This document shows, piece after piece, positions 7,701 to 16,765 of a DNA stretch of 56,871 bases. Positions within the stretch are counted from its first letter, which is position 1. Each line of letters opens with the position of its first letter. The stretch is from contig JAKSNX010000004.1 in the NCBI GenBank assembly GCA_024405815.1, positions 1 through 56,871 of the forward strand, given 5' to 3'. A program made the position numbers and the translations under genes. This stretch comes from Paludibacteraceae bacterium (lineage in GTDB: Bacteria > Bacteroidota > Bacteroidia > Bacteroidales > Paludibacteraceae). Below the pieces are notes generated by a model. That model made no database searches. It was not told where the DNA came from and saw only the letters and a list, made by a program, of their open reading frames with translations.

Positions 7701-9416
7701 CTTGTTAGGAGCCACTTGAAGCACTATGTTATAAAGCAGTTTATTTGTAGAACCCTTACCACTGCAGAACATAGCGTTGTCCTTGATAGATGATACAGCC
7801 GCATCAATGCTTCTGAACTTAAGAGCACAGGCATCATCTGCTGCAAGAGCGTTATCTACAGTTACATACACCGTATCACCCTCTATAGGATATACGCACG
7901 CACTGCTGTAAGTAAATGTGCCGTCCGGTGAGTAGTAGTAACCATTCTCAATTGCAGTGTTCCTAACATACGCACGGTAATGGTATGTATTGCCAGGGGT
8001 AAATGTGGTGGCAGTAGTGCCAGACCAAGTGGCACCTGTTGTAAGGGATGTTCCCTCAGAGCATTTTATCTGCTTAACACCAGACCCACCTACGGTAGGA
8101 TTTGCAGATGTACCCCAGACTATACCAGCCTCCTTTATGTTGTTATTACAAGCGTAGTATTTAAGGTAGCCGCTAAGGGTTGCCTTAGGTCCGTTAAGAT
8201 ATACAGGCTCAGCACCTAACATTACGGTAGGAGCCTCTGTCTTAGTAACACCCTTCAAGGTGTAGGTCTTTGTAATCTTGCTGTTATCACCGCAGGTCAT
8301 CTCAAGTGTGAGGGTTGCATTGCAAGTGGCATCCTCTGAAGGTGCGTTGAAATATATGTCAGCGGAACCAGCCTTGTTGCTTACGTTGATGTCTTTGCTC
8401 TTAACAGAAGCATCATCAGCAGAGAATGAGAATGCAGATGCACCTGTACCTGTAATAGTGGCGGTAACTTTGTTTACATTATCTCCGCCCCATACGTTGC
8501 TAAGTTTCTCTGTGAGCATCTTTTGTGAGCCTTTGTCTATAGCACCAAACTCAAGTGACTGACCTGTAAGACCTACTATGTGGTAGTATGCCGTAGTGGT
8601 TGTTCCAGCATATCCACCCGCTTTAAGGAAATAGGTGAATGTGTGCTTACCTACTGTTGATGGCAGAGTAACGCTCTTTGAAGCGGTCTTGGTTGATTTG
8701 TTTGCACCCATTAGGGCAAGTTTCTCATTGACCGTAGCTCCATCCTTATTATAGTTCATAGTTATGGTAACGCAGTCATTTGTAGGTGATATGCCAGTAC
8801 CGTATGTTGCAGTAGCCGTACCAGCCAATGTAACTGAGGCACTTGGGTTGAAATACCCGAATGTGCCACTAATAATGCTCTTACCACCAAGGGTTATTGA
8901 CTTGTCACTGAAGCCGCCTGGCATAGGCTGACCCGGTGCTATGTTACGGGAAGAACCGTCATCCATCTCAGCAAACGCAACCGTAAGAGGATATGTAGTA
9001 CTCCAGTCACCATCAGTAAGTTCAATGTATTTAGTCTTATTACCGGCAGGTATATTGTTTCCGTCAAATATGTGGTTACCCTCTGTGTAACCATCTGTGT
9101 TGGCAAACTGTATGTGAGTAACATTGGTAACATTACCGCCAAATGTAACCTGCCACATATTTGCATTATCACCCATCTTTGCCATAGGGAATACGCTAAT
9201 CCATTTGGAGTCATCATTGGCACTACCCAGACGGATATAAACCTTATCCCAACCTGTACGGGTGTTGTCAAAATAGTAGTCTCCAGCAGGCACTGTGTGG
9301 AGGTTGTACGCACTGGCACCCATACCTAAGGATAGCATTGCCACTGTAAGCGTAAGGGCTTTGCCCAGACTGCTTATACGTTTACAAACATTATTCATTT
9401 TATATAGTGTTTTCAT
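4728..9416 (-). CDS. Surface protein D: giant T9SS-secreted beta-helix/Ig-like protein
   Basis: A 1562-residue protein and the last gene of the surface array. The signal peptide ends about GASA at residue 36. Residues about 37-150 look like a CBM26-type starch-binding module (YYFDNTRTGWDKVYIR). A choice-of-anchor/ASH-like beta domain (about 280-390) and an FN3-like module beginning APTVMLG (about 395-505) follow. Next comes a right-handed beta-helix rich in VVIKNCYIES-type rungs (about 530-900). The last 75-80 residues form a T9SS type A C-terminal domain, ending GTYIVTAIGETQSKTAKVIVK with one residue split off here as K. It is therefore expected to cross the outer membrane by T9SS and be attached to the surface. 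It starts 16 bases after gene C. Carbohydrate binding is an inference. Confidence 0.75.
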   Translation of the reverse strand: MKTLYKMNNVCKRISSLGKALTLTVAMLSLGMGASAYNLHTVPAGDYYFDNTRTGWDKVYIRLGSANDDSKWISVFPMAKMGDNANMWQVTFGGNVTNVTHIQFANTDGYTEGNHIFDGNNIPAGNKTKYIELTDGDWSTTYPLTVAFAEMDDGSSRNIAPGQPMPGGFSDKSITLGGKSIISGTFGYFNPSASVTLAGTATATYGTGISPTNDCVTITMNYNKDGATVNEKLALMGANKSTKTASKSVTLPSTVGKHTFTYFLKAGGYAGTTTTAYYHIVGLTGQSLEFGAIDKGSQKMLTEKLSNVWGGDNVNKVTATITGTGASAFSFSADDASVKSKDINVSNKAGSADIYFNAPSEDATCNATLTLEMTCGDNSKITKTYTLKGVTKTEAPTVMLGAEPVYLNGPKATLSGYLKYYACNNNIKEAGIVWGTSANPTVGGSGVKQIKCSEGTSLTTGATWSGTTATTFTPGNTYHYRAYVRNTAIENGYYYSPDGTFTYSSACVYPIEGDTVYVTVDNALAADDACALKFRSIDAAVSSIKDNAMFCSGKGSTNKLLYNIVLQVAPNKQQYTGTDNHILLDGINNYALDGSSKVLIIRSSESSSRPTLMKVRLNCCKNIILDNIRMMATGSTESALNIQTNHSDWANIKVGDVADSRVVIKNCYIESHGFTGMEMWGYDNVMFENNDIECFVPESSTAADLKNLVCWGSSMKVSQCSNIKFLRNNFRGSHTTSLWLQGLRGGLFMNNVFWNSNDSYYADFKNNTCFIRLVTQFATGGDKSNINEKLGFYYNTLYLADNSTVSTDRYVDFFRLASGYMLENEKGEKTGINVNLGQNYASSIRFQYNNCYAYDRSSVKGSNNQGGTYAWNLGDSQNWCASINHNNFWSWIDNIGTATESVFNIPTSCTGTNKNYFVNVYEQVCKATNDPSDLVVKGGDMNFGKHITASTDASELGAEEYYNDRLYASNGADAIRKTDGKWTLGAYQQTDGNDFPPVKVLIWTGAADSDWDNRGNWITPKADGTGYKKLTCVENIDMDVQIIIPAPDNTEYTGDSIKRYPAFPNKFEGTRTDKSNETVNAGHGIGTPTKFASSINLEYGAAIKNVEALKDDDARRYTEANTSFTAGRSEWILVGTVVKPFTDGSKSSVRLVQSGDYFIADHLPHVYMHEAELKGESADWQRAFADLDVSVPYDRVFAIKIPNEYGPKKTTAKMYYTLRDKSKINDGVVPKTFNFNGWFLNDEVIPEYKITGDIIMSNTYPAALSIASLKEENHGNVKYYDYDAQEFINYVSGNKYIKPQGGFIFKPVSGNDGWFRITKEMLTDQDTKYKSSTAVNPYMILRASNPSGTDGSSSVAIIYDELKSDEYVEGNDLINTTIAGMPTKPEVYAMMYSKELDKLTVPSLESAIPLGLKLEKAMTVDFTISEIDGIETAVLEDVVAGKSYDLLKGEKGSIELAAGTYAGRFFLNLGAEEQGMPTEDDPIEEQGSAISIYAGEDGVIVISSSLDENLVEAQITNMGGNTQTIKLKDSHYNEIKLDGVQGTYIVTAIGETQSKTAKVIVK

Positions 9417-9432
9417 TTTTTACTCTCCTTTC

Positions 9433-11736
9433 TTATTCAGCATTAGGGTTTACGCAATCCTCTGAGTCTGCGTTGACAGTAATCTCTATCTCAGCCTCAG
9501 CATTTACTGTTGCATCACAAGCACTTGACGCACCCACATACTTAACTGTGTATGTACCTGGTGTGCCTGCACGGAATGTTGCACCTCCTGTGCTTGTATT
9601 CTTCAGCTCAGCCTTAGGCTCTACGCTCCACTCCGCACTTGCTACGGCTGTTGGTGTAGCAGTTATAATTACATCTGTCCAAGGTGTTGTAGATGTCTCT
9701 GCCGCAAGTGTAACAGCAGGCATTGTGCAACTTGTTATGTTTGCAGTAGCCTCTCTTGAAACCTCACAGTCACCAGTAACCTCAACCTTAATAGTATGAG
9801 GGTCTGTATTTGGCATCGTGAACTCGTATGTGTTGCCTGCCGCTCCCTCTATAGGAGTTGTAGAATCATCAAGATACCATTTATATACAGGGGTCTTACC
9901 TGCACTACGTGCCGTAACCTCAAATGTGAACTTGTAGCCCTGTGGCAGACTTATTTCATCGTTGTTAAATGTTACGCCTCCCTCTGGAATAGGGAAGCAA
10001 GGTGAGTAGGCAAGTGCCACTACATCCGATATGCCTGTGCCGCCACCTGCTGTGGTAACATAGTTAACAAGGTAGATGGTAGTAGGCTCTGTAATAATAG
10101 TTGACAAATCAGGTGTTGTTCTACTGAAACTGTCATTGTTCTTAGCTGGATTAGCCGCTGCCTGGAACTTGTGGTTTGTGGCAGGAGTCTCTATGTCAGA
10201 GGCTGTAATGTCATTTGTCTCTTTCCAATAGAAACCAGCATCAGTTACAGGAGAGCACCAACGCTCTGCCAGGTAACCGAACATATCTATTGTGTTATTA
10301 CCTATTGTAGGATACTTCTCCCAATATACTATTGGGGTTTCGGTTATATCTATGCAACTCTGGTGAGAATCATAAGAACCGTCTACTATAGTAAACTTAG
10401 CACAAGTGTTTGTTGTATTATCCTGAATCTTAAATTCGTGTGTTCCACTTGCCGATGCTGCCTTTAATACAACATACAAATATGAACCTGTCTTAGATTG
10501 TAACTCTTTAACCTCTGTTCCACTGACGGTAGTTACAACATAGTCATTAGATGTCTTATATTCATTATCTGGATACCCATCTATATAAATCCACAACTGA
10601 TCACCCATAATTTTTGTAGATGATGTAATAGGTATAACACCACCACCTGGGGTAGGTGCTGCTGGAGTTCCCGTCTGCTCTGCGAATGGAGAGTCAGTAC
10701 CGTAAGTTGCAGTAACCTTTATTGTGTATTCAGTTCCGTTGGTAAGCCCGGTAATTGTAGCAGATGTGGCATTTGCCGCAACAGCAGGTCCATTCTGATA
10801 TGCACCCGAACCAGACTTATACTGAACTGTCTGTGATGTAGGAGTAATACCTGTTACCGACCAATTAACTGTAAGTTGACCATTCCCAGCGTCAACAGAG
10901 GTTATACTGACCTCTGGTGTAGGGCTAGCAGAACAACTCTCAACCTTTGTACAAGTGCTACCAGTCATTGTTATTACTGCACAGTCTCCCGTTTTTGTAT
11001 GTGTTAATGTAAATTTGTTAACACCAGATGATGGTACTTTTGAAAATCCATAATATGCATAACTTGCATTTCCTTTAACTCTATCTGGAATGTCAGACTG
11101 ATTTTTAAAATCTGCATTATTAGGGTCTGGAACAAGAGTGAAATCATCATTACAATTGTATGTGGCAGAACCATCACAACTGTAACCTGTTATGACTATC
11201 TGCAATCCTGTACCTACAAACATTGTAGAGTTCTTTACTACAGGTAGTGCATCTCCGCCAGGAGTTGGGCCAGGAGTATCTGCATCAGAAATAGTTATTG
11301 CCTGACTTGTCTGATTAAATTCAATTTTAAACGAACAATCTTCTTTGGATTTTAAGAATAGATAATTCTTACTACTATAATTCTGATATTGAGCCATATC
11401 AATTTTAGAACTGCTTTTGGTGATTCCTCCAGTAGTAGCAATGCTTTTCAACTCACCTGTACTAGCACTAGGCCAGGCAAAAAAGACACAGGTATTTTGA
11501 TATTTTTTACAACTAATGGTCCAAGTACAAATATTAGATACAGGAGTAGCCCCTGATGACCATTCAAAATCTGACGAAGTTGGATTATTTTCATTTGTCT
11601 TATTGTTATAACGCAAATAGAATTCCGCTGATACAGTGTTTGACAGCATCAGCCCAACTGCAATTAGTGACAGCACTCTGCAGCAGTGTCTAACACTGCT
11701 GGCAGATGTTTCTTTTATTTGAAATAATGTTTTCAT
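9433..11736 (-). CDS. Surface protein C: secreted FN3/Ig-like multidomain protein
   Basis: A 767-residue protein. The signal region (MKTLFQIKETSASSVRHC, then a hydrophobic core ending NTVSA) closely matches that of protein B. The N-terminal domain is a beta-rich module; two DUF-like modules with CxxxFT.. strands flank a canonical fibronectin type III domain at about 270-360 (LTVNWSVTGITP, TGLTNGTEYTIKV). An FN3-like GYLAERWC module is at about 465-580, a PKD/Ig-like domain follows, and a final Ig-like domain begins PAVTLAAE. It ends ITVNADSEDCVNPNAE and has no T9SS CTD. Its stop lies 16 bases before gene D, so the two are almost certainly cotranscribed. Role inferred: extracellular adhesin or matrix protein. 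Confidence 0.7.
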   Translation of the reverse strand: MKTLFQIKETSASSVRHCCRVLSLIAVGLMLSNTVSAEFYLRYNNKTNENNPTSSDFEWSSGATPVSNICTWTISCKKYQNTCVFFAWPSASTGELKSIATTGGITKSSSKIDMAQYQNYSSKNYLFLKSKEDCSFKIEFNQTSQAITISDADTPGPTPGGDALPVVKNSTMFVGTGLQIVITGYSCDGSATYNCNDDFTLVPDPNNADFKNQSDIPDRVKGNASYAYYGFSKVPSSGVNKFTLTHTKTGDCAVITMTGSTCTKVESCSASPTPEVSITSVDAGNGQLTVNWSVTGITPTSQTVQYKSGSGAYQNGPAVAANATSATITGLTNGTEYTIKVTATYGTDSPFAEQTGTPAAPTPGGGVIPITSSTKIMGDQLWIYIDGYPDNEYKTSNDYVVTTVSGTEVKELQSKTGSYLYVVLKAASASGTHEFKIQDNTTNTCAKFTIVDGSYDSHQSCIDITETPIVYWEKYPTIGNNTIDMFGYLAERWCSPVTDAGFYWKETNDITASDIETPATNHKFQAAANPAKNNDSFSRTTPDLSTIITEPTTIYLVNYVTTAGGGTGISDVVALAYSPCFPIPEGGVTFNNDEISLPQGYKFTFEVTARSAGKTPVYKWYLDDSTTPIEGAAGNTYEFTMPNTDPHTIKVEVTGDCEVSREATANITSCTMPAVTLAAETSTTPWTDVIITATPTAVASAEWSVEPKAELKNTSTGGATFRAGTPGTYTVKYVGASSACDATVNAEAEIEITVNADSEDCVNPNAE

Positions 11737-11776
11737 ATTTTGTATTTGTTTTAATTTTCTTCTTTTCTCTTTCCCT

Positions 11777-11854
11777 CGTCATCCTGAACGTTAGTGAAGG
11801 ATCTCATAATCATTAGTAGATTTTTCGCTTCACTTCGTTCCGCTCAAAATGACG
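11777..11854. repeat. Dispersed covarying hairpin repeat, copies 4 and 5
   Basis: Two copies in opposite orientation (11777-11805 and 11818-11854) lie between genes B and C. The second has stem ATTTT/AAAAT in place of ATCCT/AGGAT, a compensatory change. Confidence 0.7.
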
Positions 11855-11874
11855 GTTGGGTTACTGTCTACTAA

Positions 11875-13968
11875 TTAATCGGGGCAATACTCCGTTGCTG
11901 GTGAAACTGTCAAATTAACATCTACTGTGGTAGGACACTGCTTGGTGTAGTTGCCACCTGCGTCTGTTACCTCTACTGTCTTGTAGGCTGAAGCCTTTAC
12001 AGTAATCTGCGATGCCGTTGCAGCACCACCCTTGAATACCACCTTCTCTCTAGCACGATTATCATACGCTAAGCGGTTATGCTCATTGAGCAGATAACCC
12101 TTGTCTGAACCTGCGATAATCTCCCAAGTTGGGTTGGTATCAACATAAGTGTCTGATGTTACATTCTTCTTGCTGAGTATTACAGGCTGATAGTTTGTAA
12201 TATTAGCCAAATCTGTGTCCGCTATAATCTCCAGAGTAGGCTCATTGTAACTTTGTGTAGCACTACTTACTACCGCGGCACAATAAGGCATTGAAGTAGG
12301 TGATGTACGCATTGTAAACACACCTGCTCCTTCTACGTGACGCCATGTTTGTGTGGCACCTGTACCTGGAAGAGGAACTCCTATCTGTTCTCCGTCAGGA
12401 CCATACAACGCATAAGTGTAATTCTCCTTGGTTATACAGGTCGCTGTGGCTTCCTCCTCTGCGCAAAGTACGTTGTTCACGTGCTTGTCAAGGTAGAGTT
12501 GGGTGAACTCTGCCGGTGCGCAGACGTTAAGAGTAAGAACTGTTGTAGATGTATATTGTGTTCCACCAGTACAATTTGCGGTAAGTGTGAATTTATATTG
12601 ACCTACCTTATTTACAGTTACGCTTGTGTTGCGTTTGTTCTGAGCAGAGAATGTGACTGTGCTGCTTGCAGGACTTTCAGTAACATTCCAATGATATACA
12701 TCAGCAATACAAGTTTTATTTACTGTCAAGTCTATGCTTGCGTGTTCATCTGCAAATGTGGCAGACTCTTCTATATTGCCACTCTTGAATATTGGCAGAA
12801 TAGATGCCGCACCTGTAATGTTGCAGACACCTTGCGGCTCAAATGTGCGAACCTCATCTGACAGCACTACAGTGTTGTCGCTTGCTTTCATCCAAGCCCT
12901 ATAATAATAGGTCTCATTCTCAAACTCATCACTAAACAAGCTGAAGTCTGAGCCTGCCTCTATTGTCTCAGGAGCAGTTGTAGCCTCATAAACCTGGGCT
13001 GTACCTGAGGTAACCTCAGATTCTGTCTGGCTTATTATGAATCCCACCTTATTTATATTCTTACAGCCTGTGTATTTTACATAACCGAAAAGTGTAACCT
13101 CTTGTAAGTTTACCTGCTCACTCTTAGAGATTAGGACGGTAGGGGCGGTAGATGATGTTGCATTACCGCTTAATGTAATTGTACATTTTTTACTGTGTGC
13201 ATCTGTAATAGTCAGTGTGGCAGGTTTAGAGCCAATACCACCAGTAGGTTGGAACTTTACTGTTACACCTGTCTCACTAATGCTTGTTACGGAATAACTT
13301 GACGCTCCGTCTCCTGTGATTTTACAATTGCTTGTGTTTAGAGATGTTCCGTAGTGTTGTGTAAATGATATGGTTTCAGACTTATTTGCACCTAAATTTA
13401 CATCACCAAAACTGCCTGTGGCAGTGGTCTTTTTGAAACCTGGGATAGTGAAGTTAAGATAGCAAGTGGAAGATGTCCTATCGCCCCACTCATTAATCAC
13501 ATAGTGAAACGCCATAGTGTTTTGACCCGGATTGTTTGGAGCCTTACCTATTAAATCGTAATCTATTTTATTATCTATTGTCCAACTTCTGTTTCCACTC
13601 CCCAAATCATTAAAATCGGTTATTTTATAATCATGTTGGGAATCACCTGTTACATTGTAGTAGAAAGTTACATTATTAACAACCCACGTACCATTTTGCC
13701 AAGTTTTGACCCAGGTGCCTTTAATATAAAGTGTGGACTTTACCCCTAATTCTTGAGTGGAACCCATCTTATATCCGCCACCATCACTCAGCCAATGGTC
13801 TCCACCATCATAATATTGCAAATCCCAAGCACCATCGACAAAGAAGTTCATATCGTCTGCCCACGCAGCGCTGCTGAGTGCAGTTAGTGCAACTAACAAT
13901 AACATCGCCTTTCCGCAGTGTCTGACACCGCAGAAAAACGTATCTTTAATTTTTACTAAATTTTTCAT
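11875..13968 (-). CDS. Surface protein B: secreted Ig-like multidomain protein
   Basis: A 697-residue protein with a signal peptide ending about SSAAWA (residue 37). An N-terminal CBM-like domain (FFVDGAWDLQYYDGG) is followed by a choice-of-anchor/ASH-like domain (about 180-275, TISFTQHYGTSLNTSNCKI), the array's FN3-like module starting APTVLISK (about 278-385), PKD/Ig-like domains, and a C-terminal Ig-like domain starting PTLEIIAD. The chain stops at LTVSPATEYCPD, just after a Glu-x-Cys, without a T9SS CTD. The leader shares the KIKDT...GVRHC block with protein C, pointing to tandem duplication. No catalytic motif is visible. Probably a secreted surface component. Confidence 0.7.
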   Translation of the reverse strand: MKNLVKIKDTFFCGVRHCGKAMLLLVALTALSSAAWADDMNFFVDGAWDLQYYDGGDHWLSDGGGYKMGSTQELGVKSTLYIKGTWVKTWQNGTWVVNNVTFYYNVTGDSQHDYKITDFNDLGSGNRSWTIDNKIDYDLIGKAPNNPGQNTMAFHYVINEWGDRTSSTCYLNFTIPGFKKTTATGSFGDVNLGANKSETISFTQHYGTSLNTSNCKITGDGASSYSVTSISETGVTVKFQPTGGIGSKPATLTITDAHSKKCTITLSGNATSSTAPTVLISKSEQVNLQEVTLFGYVKYTGCKNINKVGFIISQTESEVTSGTAQVYEATTAPETIEAGSDFSLFSDEFENETYYYRAWMKASDNTVVLSDEVRTFEPQGVCNITGAASILPIFKSGNIEESATFADEHASIDLTVNKTCIADVYHWNVTESPASSTVTFSAQNKRNTSVTVNKVGQYKFTLTANCTGGTQYTSTTVLTLNVCAPAEFTQLYLDKHVNNVLCAEEEATATCITKENYTYALYGPDGEQIGVPLPGTGATQTWRHVEGAGVFTMRTSPTSMPYCAAVVSSATQSYNEPTLEIIADTDLANITNYQPVILSKKNVTSDTYVDTNPTWEIIAGSDKGYLLNEHNRLAYDNRAREKVVFKGGAATASQITVKASAYKTVEVTDAGGNYTKQCPTTVDVNLTVSPATEYCPD

Positions 13969-14016
13969 ATTGTATTTGTTTTTATTTTTTTAGTTATTCC
14001 TTTGTCATTACCTTTT

Positions 14017-14044
14017 GAGATTCTTCGCTTCGCTCAGAATGACG
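14017..14044. repeat. Dispersed covarying hairpin repeat, copy 6
   Basis: GAGATTCTTCGCTTCGCTCA followed by GAATGACG, between genes A and B. The stem here is ATTCT/AGAAT. Confidence 0.7.
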
Positions 14045-14073
14045 AGTTTGAATGTAATGACGGGTGGTTATTA

Positions 14074-16368
14074 TTAGTTACATATCTCTGGGTCTGCCTC
14101 GTTAATATATACATCGTATTCAGCAGTTGTACTGCAACTTGAACCAGAATCAGTAACAGTTGCCTCAACTGTAAACTTATCTGTATCAGGATTATCTGTA
14201 AGCTTAGATTTTAGTTTATATGTCTTGGCGCCAGTCTCTACTACATAGTCTGTATTTTCTTCAAAACCTGCAGGAGTTGTCAATGACCACGCTGGTGTGA
14301 AATCAGTTGTGGCGGTAATTGTCATATACTCCCAAGGTGTTGTTACTGTCGCGCTCTTATCACCTGAACCTGCAAGTGTTATAGATGGGTTAGCGTTAAC
14401 AGTTATCTGCTCGGCGTCAGAAATATCATTACAACCTGCAGCGTTTGTAACCTTAAGTCTGAACCAATAGTTGCCAGCCGCAAGATTAGATGCTGTGTAA
14501 GTTGCACTTGTAGCACCTTCTATATCCTCAAAGCCTGTCATTCCACTTGTGGTTGATTTTTGCCACTGGTAAGAGACACCTGCTGTTGTGCCTTGTGCAG
14601 ATAAGGTTGAGGTGCCGTCAGCACATATACTTGTTTCTGTAGCACTTACTGTACCAGGTTCAGGAACTGCGTTTACTGTTAATAAATCGCTTGCTGATTT
14701 AGTTCCACCGCAACCACCAGTAATGGTATAGGTGATGTTGGTTGAACCTACGCCTACTATTGTAAGGTTAGTGCCATCGGCGTTGATAGTGGCTACCGTC
14801 GTGTTGCTTGAACTCCAAGCACCTGTACCTCCACCTAATACATTACCCTCTACCTGCACTGTAGGAGCGGCGTCACCATAGCAGATTGAATTAGGGCTAA
14901 GTGATACTGTACCTGCAACTGCCAACGGATTAACTGTTACCGCAAAATTATTGCTGTAGTCGCCGTCTCCGCACTCATTAGTAGCACAAACCTTTATGTC
15001 TCCTGCTACTGCCTCAGCACCTGGTGTGGCTGTAATTGAGTTAGTGCCACTACCCGATGTGATACTCCAGCCTTCGGGCAATGACCATTTATATGATGTT
15101 GCTGTAGCAACCGCCGCTACTGAATATGCACTTGCAATGGTCTTACAAGCGGTTTCATCGCCTGTTATGTCTCCAGGTTTAGCAGGTTTTACACAACCTG
15201 TAATAGAAAGTTCTCTATAATCATCCGAGTAAGAGGTGCCTTGTGAATTGGTGGCGTAAGCCTTATAATATATTTTTGTAGCGGCTGTTTGGAATAGATA
15301 ATCTGAAAGTTCAAATTCTGTACCCTCATTACCTACTTCTATAGGAGCGGCTGGCGATGAGGCTTGCACACTTGTACCTGTAGGAGTGGCGGCACTGATG
15401 TTTGCCTCTGTATCACTCCATATAAAACCAAAGTCTGTTACATTTTGGCAACCTGTAAATTTAAGATAACCATAAAGGTCCGCTGTAGAACCTGTAACCG
15501 TTGCCTGTGCGCCAATAAGTACCGTTGGGGCGGAGCCGGCAGCAGCGGCTTCACCTTGAAGTGTTATTGTGCAAGTCTTGCTATCCTTAGTAATAGTAAG
15601 CGTTGCTTTTTTTGTACCCGATGTAGTAGGTTTGAAGGTTACCGTTACACCAGACTCACTTATTGATTTAACTTCAAAAGAACTTGCATCTGTACCAGTC
15701 AAAGAACAATCACCTTTCGCTAATGCTGTGCCATAGTGAGTGAATGATATTGTCTTATCTTGTGTTGAACCAGCTGTACAACTAAAGTCTGTTTGAGACG
15801 CTGATGCAGGGGAGAAACCTGGTAGGGTAAAAGTAACTTTATAATTATTTCCTCCGTCATTAATATACCTTGCATCACCACAACCCGAACCTGAGCTGTT
15901 ATTTCCATTAGCCTTAATATAAAATTCAAATGTGTGGTTACCTATGTTACTAGTAGTTATGGTAGATGGATTCGTATAATGCGTATTATCGCGTTTTTTA
16001 GGATATTCGCCTGTCCAACCTCCCCATTCGTTTTTAGCACATGCTTCATTTTGAAATGAACCACTATCAAATTTGTAAAACAACTGAGCATTACAAACAT
16101 TACTGCTATTTTCTGTTTGCCAGGTCTTACACCAATAATCATTAACAGAAAATGATGTTACAACGCCTAATGCTGTTGTACCAGACGAATTTATCGTCTT
16201 TGTTGAGGAACCATACTTTACTGTCAAAGCCCATGCATTACTATCCCAAAAGCCCCAAGTATCCGCCCATACAGAATTGTAGGTAAATAAACTCGCCACC
16301 AAGGTTAGTAGCAATGCAAGGAGACTGCCCCTGCACTTTAAGTTCTTTAGTAATTTTTGTCTTTTCAT
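14074..16368 (-). CDS. Surface protein A: secreted PKD/Ig-like multidomain protein
   Basis: A 764-residue protein and the first gene of the A-B-C-D array. The signal peptide ends SVWA at residue 36. The N-terminal beta domain begins WGFWDSNAWALTVKYG. A choice-of-anchor/ASH-like domain (about 185-275), the FN3-like module APTVLIGAQ (about 280-395), a PKD-like domain (SYKWSLPEGWSIT), a BIG2-like domain (VATINADGTNLTIVG), an Ig-like domain (VSYQWQKSTTSG) and a last Ig-like domain (PSITLAGSG) follow. It ends VYINEADPEICN, again Glu-x-Cys close to the terminus and no T9SS CTD. The upstream region holds a long palindrome, phased TTAACA and an 83-bp leader repeated at 30.6 kb, so regulation is probably shared with another locus. 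Confidence 0.72.
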   Translation of the reverse strand: MKRQKLLKNLKCRGSLLALLLTLVASLFTYNSVWADTWGFWDSNAWALTVKYGSSTKTINSSGTTALGVVTSFSVNDYWCKTWQTENSSNVCNAQLFYKFDSGSFQNEACAKNEWGGWTGEYPKKRDNTHYTNPSTITTSNIGNHTFEFYIKANGNNSSGSGCGDARYINDGGNNYKVTFTLPGFSPASASQTDFSCTAGSTQDKTISFTHYGTALAKGDCSLTGTDASSFEVKSISESGVTVTFKPTTSGTKKATLTITKDSKTCTITLQGEAAAAGSAPTVLIGAQATVTGSTADLYGYLKFTGCQNVTDFGFIWSDTEANISAATPTGTSVQASSPAAPIEVGNEGTEFELSDYLFQTAATKIYYKAYATNSQGTSYSDDYRELSITGCVKPAKPGDITGDETACKTIASAYSVAAVATATSYKWSLPEGWSITSGSGTNSITATPGAEAVAGDIKVCATNECGDGDYSNNFAVTVNPLAVAGTVSLSPNSICYGDAAPTVQVEGNVLGGGTGAWSSSNTTVATINADGTNLTIVGVGSTNITYTITGGCGGTKSASDLLTVNAVPEPGTVSATETSICADGTSTLSAQGTTAGVSYQWQKSTTSGMTGFEDIEGATSATYTASNLAAGNYWFRLKVTNAAGCNDISDAEQITVNANPSITLAGSGDKSATVTTPWEYMTITATTDFTPAWSLTTPAGFEENTDYVVETGAKTYKLKSKLTDNPDTDKFTVEATVTDSGSSCSTTAEYDVYINEADPEICN

Positions 16369-16424
16369 AATTATAAGATTTTAATTTTTTGTTTTCTATA
16401 TATAATATGTGTTGTTCTTTCAAG

Positions 16425-16471
16425 TTTTTTTAACATTTGGAGTGCAAGCGGCGCTCCAAATGTTAAAAAAT
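16425..16471. promoter_or_regulatory. 17-bp perfect palindrome upstream of surface gene A
   Basis: TTTTTTAACATTTGGAG pairs perfectly with CTCCAAATGTTAAAAAA across an 11-base loop. It lies about 60 bases before the start codon on the minus strand, so it would form a strong hairpin in the 5' leader or act as a protein-binding site. Confidence 0.6.
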
Positions 16472-16552
16472 GTTAAAAGTTACATTTTATCAACATTTTT
16501 GTAGCCGACAACGCAACAAATGCCCAATTTTTGCAAATTCAGCAAAATTATA

Positions 16553-16635
16553 CCAAATATCTAACATACTGTAATTGAGCCGATTGCATAATTTCACCAG
16601 CACAATACAGTATTATCGGGTGCAATATACAAATA
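16553..16635 (-). repeat. Leader repeat copy 1 upstream of surface gene A
   Basis: 83 bases align without gaps to 30586-30668 with roughly 80% identity by eye. The 25 bases around TATTATCGGGTGCAATATAC are identical. On the minus strand it sits about 185 bases before the start of gene A. Confidence 0.65.
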
Positions 16636-16673
16636 ATTTTTTAAATAACAATACACTCTTCCTTTTGAAAATA

Positions 16674-16735
16674 TTTTTTTCAAACAATACTGCACCCCTC
16701 AGAACTGCCTGTAGGGGATATGTTAAAATTTTGTG
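16674..16735. repeat. 62-bp direct repeat, left copy
   Basis: Identical over 62 bases to 17554-17615, exactly 880 bp away. Contains a small hairpin CCCCTCAG...CTGTAGGGG. The two copies bracket the GNAT toxin-antitoxin pair. Confidence 0.85.
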
Positions 16736-16765
16736 GAATTTTGGAGGCGTGGCGGATTTGAACTT

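Larger units (their letters stand above)
16369..16765. other. 397-base intergenic region upstream of surface gene A
   Basis: No gene. It contains the palindrome at 16425-16471, two phased TTAACA decamers (seen as TGTTAA at 16461 and 16471), a weak TAATTTTG box on the minus strand (16550-16543), the 83-bp leader copy 16553-16635, and the first 62-bp direct repeat 16674-16735. Confidence 0.6.

Noticed and set aside
9417..9432. Genes C and D as one protein split by a frameshift
   Set aside because: D has its own signal peptide (MKTL...), and C ends like A, B and E, so the stop looks genuine.
12337..12861. Long plus-strand ORF of 174 codons inside surface gene B
   Set aside because: Antisense to a clear multidomain secreted protein, Cys-rich low-quality composition, no promoter. 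Several similar antisense frames in A, C, D and E were rejected for the same reason.
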